Source: JAZLDV01 sp045614925
Lineage (GTDB): Bacteria; Bacillota_I; Bacilli_A; Erysipelotrichales; Coprobacillaceae
Assembly: GCA_045614925.1 (NCBI GenBank)
Contig: JAZLDV010000142.1
Location: 1-39,006 of the forward strand
Length of the DNA stretch: 39,006 bases
Direction of reading: 5' to 3'
Shown here piece after piece: positions 29,885-38,441 of this stretch (the first letter of the stretch is position 1; each line of letters begins with the position of its first letter). A program made the translations under genes and the position numbers. The notes beneath the pieces are model-generated. The model saw only the letters and a program-made list of their open reading frames with translations, ran no database searches and was not told the origin of the DNA.

Positions 29885-30294
29885 ACATATTTTGAAGCAG
29901 CCTTGATAAAATCCATATTTCTTTTGAAAAAGTCAATTATCATTTCAAGGAATGTAACACCATCAAGTTCTTTAACTTCTTCTAATTTTAAATTACTAGT
30001 ACTAGATAATAGTTTATATATATCTTCTTCACACTTATCCATACCTACTAAAATAATTTGTGCTATTTCAGTAAATACTCCAATACCTGTAATCATAGAA
30101 ATATCATCACTACTAATACTTTTCTTTTTAGATACTTCTTTTGCTAATGTTTGTATCTCATCTTTTTGTAATATACTAGAAAATTTATTAACACCAATCT
30201 TACCTATGATACTTGCCATTGTGAAAATATCAGGTGCTTTTGGTGTTTGTAAAATATATTTTGGTGTTTCTACTACTTCCTTAACTTCTTCCAT
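29878..30294 (-). CDS. Tail assembly chaperone (gpG-like)
   Basis: The 138-aa protein (MEEVKEVVETPKYILQTPKA, DIFTMASIIGKIGVNKFSSI, VTFLEMIIDFFKRNMDFIKA) has the size and all-helical composition of the first tail assembly chaperone in Bacillota siphoviruses, and lies between major tail protein and tape measure. Its 3' end holds the frameshift signal for the longer GT product. AAGGGAGTG precedes the ATG. Confidence 0.78.
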   Translation of the reverse strand: MEEVKEVVETPKYILQTPKAPDIFTMASIIGKIGVNKFSSILQKDEIQTLAKEVSKKKSISSDDISMITGIGVFTEIAQIILVGMDKCEEDIYKLLSSTSNLKLEEVKELDGVTFLEMIIDFFKRNMDFIKAASKYVK

Positions 30295-30313
30295 GTGCTA
30301 CACTCCCTTCAAA

Positions 30314-30880
30314 TTAAACTGTTTCTACTGGAAAATAAAATTCTATTCCTAATTCTTCAAAATTATCAGAACTAGTTGGTGCTACTGCATCAAATTCTAA
30401 TGCCATAACTCCTTGTTCTTTATTCTTTAATTCAAGTTCAAATGCACTTAAACAAATTGCTTTAGGGAATTTTACTATAATTGCTTTCCCTTCTGCTGTA
30501 TATCCTACAAATCCTAAATTATCTAAATAGATATTAGTTTTACTAGGTTTGTATTTTTCATAACCTGATACACTTGCACTACTATCTTTTACTAGTCCTA
30601 GTGCTGGAACTAATGTTTCTTTCTTGTATTCTGCTAGGTTAATAGTCATTTTACCTGTTTCAGATACTTTTACATCAAATCCTTCTACTTTAACAGCTTT
30701 GCCATCTACTTCAAGATCTAAATATTCTCTTTCATAAGCAACTTTGTTACCACCATTAGAAGCACCTAGTTCTTCATAAGTCCAATCATTACTTTCAAAA
30801 ACTAGATTATGTACTAATATTCCCGCTCCTAATGGAACATTTTTAGCAGTATCTGCTGTTATTGCATGTTTTTTTAGCAT
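30314..30880 (-). CDS. Major tail protein (phi13 type)
   Basis: The 188-aa protein starts MLKKHAITADTAKNVPLGAG, with LEVDGKAVKVEGFDVK, KYKPSKTNIYLDNLGFVGYT and a C-terminal AICLSAFELELKNKEQGVMA, VAPTSSDNFEELGIEFYF. This is the pattern of the phi13-family tube protein. It polymerises into the tail tube around the tape measure. Its gene order (connectors before, chaperone after) is standard. AAAGGAGTG precedes the ATG. Confidence 0.85.
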   Translation of the reverse strand: MLKKHAITADTAKNVPLGAGILVHNLVFESNDWTYEELGASNGGNKVAYEREYLDLEVDGKAVKVEGFDVKVSETGKMTINLAEYKKETLVPALGLVKDSSASVSGYEKYKPSKTNIYLDNLGFVGYTAEGKAIIVKFPKAICLSAFELELKNKEQGVMALEFDAVAPTSSDNFEELGIEFYFPVETV

Positions 30881-30883
30881 ATA

Positions 30884-31246
30884 TTACACTCCTTTCATTG
30901 TTTTAGTGTCTAAATATATTTCCATCTTTTTTAAGTTTGCTTCTCTTATGAACAATTTGTTTCTATATGAAACATAAATAGTTCCACCATTCACAATTGC
31001 TCTATAATCATTAAACTTTTCTTTTACTTGTTCTTTGATATTGACTAAATCTAATTCATTACCTCTATGGAATACAACTAAAATAAACTCACCATTAGTT
31101 ATATTAGTTTCATATTGATAATCGTTTTCACTATATTCACCTACTGCATATGGATAGGTATGTTCACCTGTATATTCTCCATACTCATAATTAATACCTA
31201 AACTTAATAACTCTTTATTGATAACCTTTAATAGTTCTTTCTCCAT
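30884..31246 (-). CDS. Tail terminator protein
   Basis: The 120-aa protein (ELLSLGINYEYGEYTGEHTY, YAVGEYSENDYQYETNITNG, EFILVVFHRGNELDLVNIKE) has the length and alpha-beta pattern of tail terminators such as SPP1 gp17-like proteins, which cap the tail tube at the connector. Assignment rests largely on position between the HK97 gp10-like gene and the major tail protein. Confidence 0.7.
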   Translation of the reverse strand: MEKELLKVINKELLSLGINYEYGEYTGEHTYPYAVGEYSENDYQYETNITNGEFILVVFHRGNELDLVNIKEQVKEKFNDYRAIVNGGTIYVSYRNKLFIREANLKKMEIYLDTKTMKGV

Positions 31247-31674
31247 TATTTCATACTTCCTAATTGTGATTTTAAAACTTCTTTTAACATGGTTTCATTC
31301 TGTTTAAAAGCATGGTGTAATGCTCTAGTTGGTGTTTTACCATATGTATGATGGAATTTTCCATCTTTCTCATCATAATAAAACCATCCACCTTTTCGCC
31401 CATCATTATTTAAAGCATATTCACCAGTTCCATACTCTTCCCAAATAGCATTTTCTAAAGGGTTTCCTACATAAGCAACCATTCCATCTTTATCAACTAA
31501 ATTAGTCCACTTATCAGCGGTTTCACCAGTTCCCCTTCTAGTTCTCTTTGCTGCTTGACTAGCAAGTTCACTACTTCCTTCTTCTAACCAATTCAAAAGA
31601 ATATTTTGTATTTGTTCGTTTACTTCACCAGTAAAATCTTCAAATATTACTTCTCCTGCTTTTACCATAGCCAT
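31246..31674 (-). CDS. HK97 gp10-like head-tail joining protein
   Basis: The 142-aa protein has the HK97-gp10 pattern: an amphipathic N-terminal helix (QIQNILLNWLEEGSSELASQ), AAKRTRRGTGETADKW, VAYVGNPLENAIWEEYGTGE and a C-terminal helix (ALHHAFKQNETMLKEVLKSQ). The frame is open to 31683, but AGGTGA is spaced for the ATG at 31674. It belongs to the neck between head and tail. Confidence 0.8.
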   Translation of the reverse strand: MAMVKAGEVIFEDFTGEVNEQIQNILLNWLEEGSSELASQAAKRTRRGTGETADKWTNLVDKDGMVAYVGNPLENAIWEEYGTGEYALNNDGRKGGWFYYDEKDGKFHHTYGKTPTRALHHAFKQNETMLKEVLKSQLGSMK

Positions 31675-31675
31675 A

Positions 31676-32005
31676 TTAATCACCTATGTATTTAAGAAAT
31701 ATCTCTAAATGATAATGTAATCCCATTGGATCATCAATAAATGTTATATCGTATTCTTTATTATTATGAAATGCTTTTAGTTCAAGTTCACTTTTATCAA
31801 TATCAACATAATCACATACAAATACATGAGTGCTTTCTACTATTTTAGAATTGAATTTTATTCTATCAGTAGTTTCACTCATAAAATCCATAAATCCATG
31901 AATAGTTTTATAATCTACCCATGTTGGTTCCTTTTCCCCTATATCATTTTTTATTTGGCTTTTAACTTTAAGAATTAAATTAGTATTTCCACCTATTTTT
32001 TTCAT
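31676..32005 (-). CDS. Head closure / head-tail stopper protein
   Basis: The 109-aa beta-rich protein (TNLILKVKSQIKNDIGEKEP, MDFMSETTDRIKFNSKIVES, THVFVCDYVDID, FIDDPMGLHYHLEIFLKYIG) matches the small beta-barrel stopper family (SPP1 gp16-like). It closes the filled head. It overlaps the connector gene by one base. Confidence 0.78.
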   Translation of the reverse strand: MKKIGGNTNLILKVKSQIKNDIGEKEPTWVDYKTIHGFMDFMSETTDRIKFNSKIVESTHVFVCDYVDIDKSELELKAFHNNKEYDITFIDDPMGLHYHLEIFLKYIGD

Positions 32006-32535
32006 TAAAATCTTGCCCTCATATAGTTTTCACAAAAATTAAATAGTTCAATAGGATAACCATTTATAGTATTATCTTTTGTCCTTTGTACATAACTTAC
32101 ATTGTGTCTTGATATGCTTTCACTTGCTACATTTGAGTTTTCCTTACCTTGTTTGATAAGTTCCCAATCTAACAAATCAATAGCACCTTCTATAACATCA
32201 ATAGGGTACTCTATTTTAGTTATTAGTTGGTTAGGGTAATCATATAAAGGTTCAATGGTTTTAACTCCATTTTCAAGGCTTATAACAGTATATAAACCTT
32301 TATTAACTCCATCACTTATTTCAATAGTATCTAATGACTTTAAATAAGGACTTGTACCTTGTATAACTCCACCCTCTACACTAGCATTAAATCTAATTAA
32401 TCTATTTTGAAAATTATTGTTTGTATGTTTTCTAATAGTATTTTCAATTACACTTAATTTTCTAGTTATTACATCATCATCAATATCAACAAATTTTGTA
32501 TAGCGAGATTTTAAATCTCCTGCACTTATTAACAT
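32005..32535 (-). CDS. Head-tail connector / adaptor protein
   Basis: The 176-aa helical protein (LISAGDLKSRYTKFVDIDDD, RKLSVIENTIRKHTNNNFQN, VIEGAIDLLDWELIKQGK, RHNVSYVQR) lies right after the capsid, as gp6/gp15-like adaptors do. These dock below the portal as a dodecamer. Its AAGAGAGGTG site can be masked by a hairpin with the capsid terminator (see 32542-32583), so translation may be regulated. Confidence 0.78.
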   Translation of the reverse strand: MLISAGDLKSRYTKFVDIDDDVITRKLSVIENTIRKHTNNNFQNRLIRFNASVEGGVIQGTSPYLKSLDTIEISDGVNKGLYTVISLENGVKTIEPLYDYPNQLITKIEYPIDVIEGAIDLLDWELIKQGKENSNVASESISRHNVSYVQRTKDNTINGYPIELFNFCENYMRARF

Positions 32536-32541
32536 AGTTTC

Positions 32542-32583
32542 ACCTCTCTTTTAAAAATTAAAGAGAGGTATTAAAACCTCTCT
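32542..32583 (-). promoter_or_regulatory. Three-segment switch: capsid terminator or masked ribosome binding site
   Basis: In minus-strand RNA order: A, AGAGAGGT (32583-32576); B, ACCTCTCT (32569-32562); C, AGAGAGGT (32549-32542). A-B makes a hairpin followed by a short T-rich stretch (TTAATTTTT). B-C makes an alternative hairpin with an AT-rich loop that buries the ribosome binding site of the connector gene. A and C compete for the same B. Confidence 0.6.
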
Positions 32584-32585
32584 CA

Positions 32586-33452
32586 TTAAACTGTTGCAGT
32601 TTCTTTCATTTTAGCAACAATAACTTTAGTTTCATTAGTTAATGCTACTACATACATTTTATCACCAGTAATTTCAGTAGAACGATTTCTAGCAATTCTA
32701 TCAGTTTCTACATTTGTATCTCTTTTTAAGAAAATTGTTAATGCTGGTGAAGCATCTTCTACTTCTGTATTTTCTTCTAATTTAACGATTGGATTTAAGT
32801 AAGCTCCACCTTCTACTCTAACTCTTTTAGATGATACGATACGAGCATTACCAACCATACCAATTTCTCCATCTACCATTACTTGATTTCCATATTTAGA
32901 TTTATCAATAAAGTTTGGATCTAATCTTAATTGAGTTGCTTGTTTTGGATGTACAAACATTGCTTTTTCTGTATTTGTTTCTTCTTCAAATAAATCAATT
33001 GCTTTTACGATTTCTTCATATGAAATAGCTCCACTTGCTGTATATGAAGTAGGTGCAGTTATTAATTCTTCATAACCATCAGTATCAGTTTTACCACCAA
33101 TTGATAAAGCCATTTGATTAGTTAATTCTCCTACTGGGTTTCCATAACCACTTAATACTGCTTCATCAGTTAAAATTCCACCAATAGCAGCTTTTTTGAT
33201 TTCATATTGTTTACTTGATACTGCCATTTGTCTTACTGGAATATCTTCACCTTCAGCAACATCTACTGCTTCTCCAATATAAGCATATTTAGGTACTGAA
33301 ATTGTACTTCCTGCTTGTCCTTGTAAAGTTGTATCAACTTTTGCATAAGGGATAACTCTTACCGCCTTATCTACTTTTGCACTAACCATATCTGCCATTA
33401 CTTCAGGGTTAATTAATTGTGCTAATTTTGTTCCATTAGTTTCTAATGCCAT
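32586..33452 (-). CDS. Major capsid protein (N4-gp56-type)
   Basis: The 288-aa protein follows the N4-gp56 family layout: LAQLINPEVMADMVSAKVDK, GSTISVPKYAYIGEAVDVAE, ILTDEAVLSGYGNPVGELTN, AMFVHPKQATQLRLDP, GMVGNARIVSSKRVRV, and RDTNVETDRIARNRSTEITG near the C-terminus. It has the HK97 fold and builds the icosahedral shell. A separate scaffold gene precedes it. The hairpin after its stop limits read-through. Confidence 0.88.
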   Translation of the reverse strand: MALETNGTKLAQLINPEVMADMVSAKVDKAVRVIPYAKVDTTLQGQAGSTISVPKYAYIGEAVDVAEGEDIPVRQMAVSSKQYEIKKAAIGGILTDEAVLSGYGNPVGELTNQMALSIGGKTDTDGYEELITAPTSYTASGAISYEEIVKAIDLFEEETNTEKAMFVHPKQATQLRLDPNFIDKSKYGNQVMVDGEIGMVGNARIVSSKRVRVEGGAYLNPIVKLEENTEVEDASPALTIFLKRDTNVETDRIARNRSTEITGDKMYVVALTNETKVIVAKMKETATV

Positions 33453-33472
33453 TTTAATTCACTCTCTCTCTC

Positions 33473-34102
33473 TTATTTTTGTTTTAATTCGTTGTAAACA
33501 TCAGGATTTTCATTAAATAATTTTGTTCTTTCTTTATATCCCATTTTTTCAAATTGTTCTTTAGTAATTGCATTTTCATTACTATCAATTTTAGGAAGGT
33601 TGTTTACATCTACCACCTTTTTAGTTTCAACTTCAAAGTTTTTAGGAAATGCTGTTTTAATTTCTTCTACATCAAATCCTTTTAACTCTCCATTTTCAGT
33701 TAATGATAAATCTTTACATCTTTCTTTAATTTGGAACATTAAATATTTCAAATCGTCACTAACTGCTTTGGCACTTAATAATTCTTTCTCAATTGCATTA
33801 TCTAGTTTTAATTGAGCATTTTCTTCTCTTAATACTTTTATTTCACTTTCATAAGTACCAACCTTACCTTGTAATTCTTCATTACCTTGATTAGACTTTT
33901 TAAGTTCTGCAATTAGTTTATTAGCTTCATCTTTTTCTTTAGTTGCTAATCCTAATTGACTTGTTAAATCATCAATCTTTGATTTACTTTCATTAATGCC
34001 TTTCCCATTCTCATCCATGATAGCATCAATAATTTCTTTCATTGCTGCTTCATCAACATTTTCAAGTTTGCTAAAAACTTGCTTTAAAAAATCTCTATTC
34101 AT
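33473..34102 (-). CDS. Capsid scaffold protein (GP20-type)
   Basis: The 209-aa, mostly coiled-coil protein (residues about 35-110: SKSKIDDLTSQLGLATKEKD, EANKLIAELKKSNQGNEELQ) has a conserved C-terminal half (AVSDDLKYLMFQIKERCKDL, DVEEIKTAFPKNFEVE) that matches phage minor structural GP20 scaffold proteins. It organises procapsid assembly. ATG 34102 has a perfect GGAGGA; the frame upstream to 34138 is not used. Confidence 0.82.
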   Translation of the reverse strand: MNRDFLKQVFSKLENVDEAAMKEIIDAIMDENGKGINESKSKIDDLTSQLGLATKEKDEANKLIAELKKSNQGNEELQGKVGTYESEIKVLREENAQLKLDNAIEKELLSAKAVSDDLKYLMFQIKERCKDLSLTENGELKGFDVEEIKTAFPKNFEVETKKVVDVNNLPKIDSNENAITKEQFEKMGYKERTKLFNENPDVYNELKQK

Positions 34103-34262
34103 AAAATATTTCCTCCTACGATTTTTTACGAGTATCACTCATTAGATTTCATATTCCCATTTGTTCTTTTACGACTTCATTAGGGTTAAAAGTCAATTTA
34201 GAAAACTAGAGCGATATATTTTTATATCCCTCATACAAAAGATATTTCTTTTTCCTTGTATT

Positions 34263-34291
34263 AAAAAAAGCACTAATTATTTCTTAGTACT
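34263..34291 (-). terminator. Terminator ahead of the scaffold gene
   Basis: AGTACTAA (34291-34284) pairs with TTAGTGCT (34276-34269) with one G-U, followed by TTTTTTT. The stop codon of the 66-aa gene lies in the stem. The 170 bases from here to the scaffold start hold no gene. Confidence 0.75.
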
Positions 34292-34477
34292 TTTCTTAAC
34301 TCTTTTAGGTTTTTCTTCTTCTACTTCTTTTGGTTCTTCTTCTATCATTTCAAAGTATCTTGTTTTAGTTACTTCTTCTGCTCTTTCTTTTGTGAATGAA
34401 TATTCTTTACCTACTACATAATATTCTCCAGTAAATTTATCTTGAACATTCTCTTTGCACACACATTTTACTTTCAT
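34277..34477 (-). CDS. Small head-region protein with basic tail
   Basis: The 66-aa protein has a beta-rich N-terminal half (MKVKCVCKENVQDKFTGEYY, VVGKEYSFTKERAEEVTKTR) and a Glu/Lys-rich tail ending KPKRVKKSTKK. Its place between minor head protein and scaffold is typical of small unassigned morphogenesis proteins. AGAGAGGT precedes the ATG. Confidence 0.6.
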   Translation of the reverse strand: MKVKCVCKENVQDKFTGEYYVVGKEYSFTKERAEEVTKTRYFEMIEEEPKEVEEEKPKRVKKSTKK

Positions 34478-34654
34478 TTCTTACCTCTCTTTCTATAAAT
34501 AAGGTTTACACATTATCTATTACTATTTTTCTTATCAAATCCCCTACCCTACCAATTAAACACCCAAAAAACATTGTTTTTCTAATGTTTCACCCCTCCC
34601 CTATCGCTTAAACGGAGTAGGGGATTGACATTTAATTGTCATTGTAGGTTTACA
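34478..34654 (-). other. Structured G-rich gap between minor head and 66-aa genes
   Basis: No gene seen. On the minus strand it holds hairpins TGACA/TGTCA (34628-34643), CCCCTA/TAGGGG (about 34601-34626) and ACATT/AATGT followed by TTTTTT, a weak terminator. Several G runs (GGGGAGGGG, GGTAGGGTAGGGG) are striking in so AT-rich a genome. Confidence 0.45.
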
Positions 34655-35644
34655 CTACTTCCCTTGCATTTTCGCTATTCTTTTGTTTGCTTCCTTTATA
34701 ACTTTTTCTATTTCAGGATCATCTTCTAATACTTTGTAATAACCTTTTTTATAATCATCATAGTTTTTAACATTGATTAGTTTTTCTACTTCTTCACCAT
34801 ATTCATCTTTTATTTTTGCACTCTTTGTTCTTGTCTTATCTACTGCCCATCTAGGTCTAGTTAATAAGATACATCTACAATTAATATCTTCTTCCGCTCT
34901 ACCAAACTTGCCTGGTGCTTTTACTTTTCTTCCACCTATTTCAAAATAATCATCAACTTCTACCCACTCACCATCTAATTTCCTATGGTTCTTTCTAGTC
35001 TTACCATCTAATGTAGCATCCCATTGTTTTACTACATCTGCACCTTGTTGTTTTGCTTTCTTCATAGAATTTAACTTTGCTTCTGCTGTTATCCTATGTC
35101 CTTCTGTTCTTGCTATCCTATAAGACTTGTATAATTCCTCATTAGTAATTAATGATAATTGGTTTGCCATATCTCTATATGTAGTTGCACTTGCTAAACC
35201 TCTAGTGATTGTATCTTTTATCTTTGTTTTAAAATCGTTCATATTAACATTTAATCTATCTGCAAATGTCATATGTCCTAATTGTTTAAATAAAGATTTA
35301 GATACTTCTTCTTGGTTAATAGCAGTTATAACGGGTACACCTTGTTGCATTAATGAATATTGCACCCCTATATACCCATCTTCATACATATGATTAAGAA
35401 AATCTTGAACATTAGTTATATTGTCTTGTTTAAGTACCCCTAAAATAGCATTTATTTGACTTTCTAGGGACTTTTGATAGTTTATTTGATAGATAACACT
35501 TTGTGTTTCTTCTCGGGCCTGTAATAGTCTTAATCGCCCCTTAACATCTGCTAATGCTTTTACATATGTTGTTTCTAATTGTTTCAACATTGCTTTTTCA
35601 TTGTTAAGTAATGTTTGTTCTATCTCTTTATTGTATTTATCCAT
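34655..35644 (-). CDS. Minor head protein (SPP1 gp7-like)
   Basis: The 329-aa protein has an N-terminal coiled coil (QTLLNNEKAMLKQLETTYVK), a central helical region (TTYRDMANQLSLITNEELYK, RIARTEGHRITAEAKLN) and the diagnostic C-terminal morphogenesis block (KQWDATLDGKTRKNHRKLDG, GRAEEDINCRCILLTRPRW) with its Cys pair. It enters the procapsid and affects DNA ejection. ATG 35644 is preferred over the GTG at 35653 because GGGGGTGTG is correctly spaced. Confidence 0.85.
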   Translation of the reverse strand: MDKYNKEIEQTLLNNEKAMLKQLETTYVKALADVKGRLRLLQAREETQSVIYQINYQKSLESQINAILGVLKQDNITNVQDFLNHMYEDGYIGVQYSLMQQGVPVITAINQEEVSKSLFKQLGHMTFADRLNVNMNDFKTKIKDTITRGLASATTYRDMANQLSLITNEELYKSYRIARTEGHRITAEAKLNSMKKAKQQGADVVKQWDATLDGKTRKNHRKLDGEWVEVDDYFEIGGRKVKAPGKFGRAEEDINCRCILLTRPRWAVDKTRTKSAKIKDEYGEEVEKLINVKNYDDYKKGYYKVLEDDPEIEKVIKEANKRIAKMQGK

Positions 35645-35658
35645 AAAAAACACACCCC

Positions 35659-37131
35659 CTATTCAATAGTAGGTGTTTCTTCTGTTTCTTCTTCAATTGG
35701 ATCATCAGTAGGTATGTTTGCCAATTCTTCACTAGCAGCATTAATATCTATTGTTTCCTGTTTAGGCAACTTATCTTTAATATCTTCATAATCAAGTTCT
35801 AGTTCTGCACATACTTGTTCTTGTACTATTTCTTTTCCTAATATAGTTGCTACATTTAATAGTGTAGCTATATTAGTTTGTTTAGTTTGTGCCTTGTTTA
35901 ATTCTATTGTTGCATTGTCTACTTCATTTGTTATCATTTCTCTTTCAAACTTGAAATAAACATTTTTTAAAGTATAACCAGTTCCATTTACTTCATTGAT
36001 TTCATCAAGTACTGGTTCTAGTATTCTTCTTAATAATTTCTTTGCTCTTTTTTCTAGTCCTTCACATTTTAAATCTAATAATGTATATCTTGACTTAATA
36101 ACTATATTAGTTATATTTCCATCACCTACATTATTAGAGTTAAAAGCAAATCCAAATCTATAAATGTTCTTTTCATCAATTTCCATTTGTGTTTTTCTTG
36201 CTTCATATGGAATATTAACTGTTTTTACATCTACATCTCCATTTTCATCAGTACCTACAAATTTTCTTGATTTAACATTATGTATTAGTTCTTCTATGTT
36301 ATCTCCTTGAAAACCTTTAACAACATAAAAGCCTTGTGATAAATCAACTAAATCATTTGATAATCCACAATTCATTAAATCATAATCATCAATATGTTCT
36401 TTAATTGCTTTTAAATCACTTGTTTGTAATTTGTTGTTTTCAATATCCCAAAATGGAATAAATCCAAATGTTTCATATGTTAAACTACCTTTTTCATCTT
36501 TGTAAATGATATGAGGTCTAGGATTAATTTCATAATATGTATCTACTTTAATTTGTCCATCTCGTTCTTCATAGTATGTTGTATAATCTCTATCCCATAC
36601 TTGAATTTTAGTAATTACCTTATCTTCTGTTATGTCATATTCAGGGTAATAATAAATTATATGGTCTTGTTTATCACTAGCATATTTGCCTTCTACTTGT
36701 ACTACTTCAATATTTCCACATGCTTTAAAACATAATCTATCTTCTTTGTTCTTATATCCATATAACCATGCTCTACCTTGTCTTATGGTATAACTTAATA
36801 AATCACTAAATTCATCTTTAAAATCATCTTCAAAGTATTCATCTAAATACATTTGTAGTTGTGGATCATCACTTCTTACTATTCTATCTTCACCACTTAA
36901 AAAATAATTAACACATTCATCAACATTTTCTTTAAAGAAATTACTAGGTTTCTTTATGTTGCTTCTTGTTTTATCTTCTTGTGGTTGTCCATCTTTATCT
37001 ATGTAAAATATTCTATAATGCCTAATATCATTATCGCCATTGTAGTATCTTTCACCTACTCTTGCTTCTTGCTTTTTTGTACTTACTTTATCTTTATCTA
37101 TGTATGTTTTTATCTCACTTATACTTAACAT
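35659..37131 (-). CDS. Portal protein (SPP1 gp6 type)
   Basis: The 490-aa protein contains typical portal segments: RVGERYYNGDNDIRHYRIF, KKPSNFFKENVDECVNYFLS, LSYTIRQGRAWLYGYKN, FIPFWDIENNKLQTSDLKAI, and the stem/crown region DLKCEGLEKRAKKLLRRILE. The acidic end (IPTDDPIEEETEETP) is common in this family. Twelve copies form the channel for packaging and ejection. It is followed by the gp7-like gene. Confidence 0.9.
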   Translation of the reverse strand: MLSISEIKTYIDKDKVSTKKQEARVGERYYNGDNDIRHYRIFYIDKDGQPQEDKTRSNIKKPSNFFKENVDECVNYFLSGEDRIVRSDDPQLQMYLDEYFEDDFKDEFSDLLSYTIRQGRAWLYGYKNKEDRLCFKACGNIEVVQVEGKYASDKQDHIIYYYPEYDITEDKVITKIQVWDRDYTTYYEERDGQIKVDTYYEINPRPHIIYKDEKGSLTYETFGFIPFWDIENNKLQTSDLKAIKEHIDDYDLMNCGLSNDLVDLSQGFYVVKGFQGDNIEELIHNVKSRKFVGTDENGDVDVKTVNIPYEARKTQMEIDEKNIYRFGFAFNSNNVGDGNITNIVIKSRYTLLDLKCEGLEKRAKKLLRRILEPVLDEINEVNGTGYTLKNVYFKFEREMITNEVDNATIELNKAQTKQTNIATLLNVATILGKEIVQEQVCAELELDYEDIKDKLPKQETIDINAASEELANIPTDDPIEEETEETPTIE

Positions 37132-37145
37132 AATTCAACTCCCTT

Positions 37146-38441
37146 CTAATATAACCATTTACTCTTATTAAATCTTTCCATTGCATACCTAAAAGCATCT
37201 AATAAGTGGTTAAAATCATCTATTGGTTTATTTAATTTATTTCCAAACTTATCTTTATCCCATGTGTAGTTACTTATTTCAGTTAAGAAATTAACACATC
37301 TAGGATGGATGATAATCTCAAAATCTTGTATGTATTGAATACCATTGTTAATACTGTCTTTACCTTTGTTAGCAGCACTCACTCTATAAAGTCCTAGATT
37401 TCTTAATTCATCTATACTTTTTGGTTCTGCACTATCTGCGGTTATTTGCTCTTTTGCATATCCCATATCTAATATGTTTTGATATATTGCTCTATTTGAC
37501 AAACCTTTTTCATACATTTCATCAAATACATATATCTTCATATTTTTTCTATCTACTAAACCACAAAATAAAGCACTTGGATCGTTTGTGTAACCAAAGT
37601 CTAATCCAAATGCACTTTCTAAATCATTCTTTATTATGTAGTTTTTATCGTTCTTATCTTCTAATTTGTTATATTCTTCTCTACTTATTAATGTAAATTC
37701 TTCTTCTTTGAAGTTCTCATATACTAACCCATCAACAATACCCCAATTACCTAAACCTGCTACTTGGTATCTTCTAGGGTTATTGACTTTCATTTTCTCA
37801 AATACATTTCTATCACTTTCATCTAACCATTCATTACATAAATAGTTTGTAGTGATTGCAAGTGTATCTTCACTAGGATTATCAAAGAACCTTTTCTTTA
37901 TCCAATGCTTCTCATTCCATGGGTTAAATGTTAGTGTTATTTGTTTAAATAGTCCTTTAGGAACTTCACCACGAATACTTTCATCTAACATATCAAAATC
38001 TTCTTCATTAGTTATTTCATATGCTTCCTCAATCCAACACCAACATAAGCAACCAATGTCTACTGAAATTGATGTTACTTTAAGTGGATCATCTAAACCT
38101 CTAAATAATATCTTTTGGCCCGTTGGAATATATGTAATCTCTAAAGGGTTTGTAGTAAATGCCCAATGTTCATCTACTTTTAATTTATGTATTGCCCATT
38201 TTAAATCACTAAAACAACTATCTTTTAATGTTCTATATGTTTTACGAACAACTAATAAATTTGCTTGTGGGTATTTCATTAATTGACTTATACACCATAA
38301 AGCCATTGTTTTAGATTTCTTACTAGCACGACTTCCTTTAACTACTCTATATCTTTTTTTACAGTTCCAAAAGTCTACATAACCTTTACCAACCATATCT
38401 TGCATTGATATTCTTTGTACTTTATTCTCTAATATCATCAT
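37146..38441 (-). CDS. terL: Terminase large subunit
   Basis: The 431-aa protein has a Walker A-like loop GSRASKKSKT (residues 36-45), Walker B CLCWCWIEEA (131-140) with catalytic Glu, the coupling motif LTFNPWN near 170, and the RNase H-like nuclease domain beginning FGLDFGYTNDPS (278-289). It pumps DNA into the head and cuts concatemers. The length and motifs fit the PBSX/Terminase_3 group. The start overlaps the small-subunit stop, with no strong ribosome binding site, so translation is likely coupled. Confidence 0.93.
   Translation of the reverse strand: MMILENKVQRISMQDMVGKGYVDFWNCKKRYRVVKGSRASKKSKTMALWCISQLMKYPQANLLVVRKTYRTLKDSCFSDLKWAIHKLKVDEHWAFTTNPLEITYIPTGQKILFRGLDDPLKVTSISVDIGCLCWCWIEEAYEITNEEDFDMLDESIRGEVPKGLFKQITLTFNPWNEKHWIKKRFFDNPSEDTLAITTNYLCNEWLDESDRNVFEKMKVNNPRRYQVAGLGNWGIVDGLVYENFKEEEFTLISREEYNKLEDKNDKNYIIKNDLESAFGLDFGYTNDPSALFCGLVDRKNMKIYVFDEMYEKGLSNRAIYQNILDMGYAKEQITADSAEPKSIDELRNLGLYRVSAANKGKDSINNGIQYIQDFEIIIHPRCVNFLTEISNYTWDKDKFGNKLNKPIDDFNHLLDAFRYAMERFNKSKWLY

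Noticed and set aside
20235..30974. Further 16-bp element copies at about 20243 and 30963
   Set aside because: They match only 10-11 of the inner 12 bases, lie inside structural genes and lack the extended consensus, so chance is enough to explain them.
34520..34575. A possible tRNA from GGGTGTTTAATTGGTAGGG on the minus strand
   Set aside because: Only the 5' half looks like a tRNA; there is no T arm or matching acceptor strand downstream.
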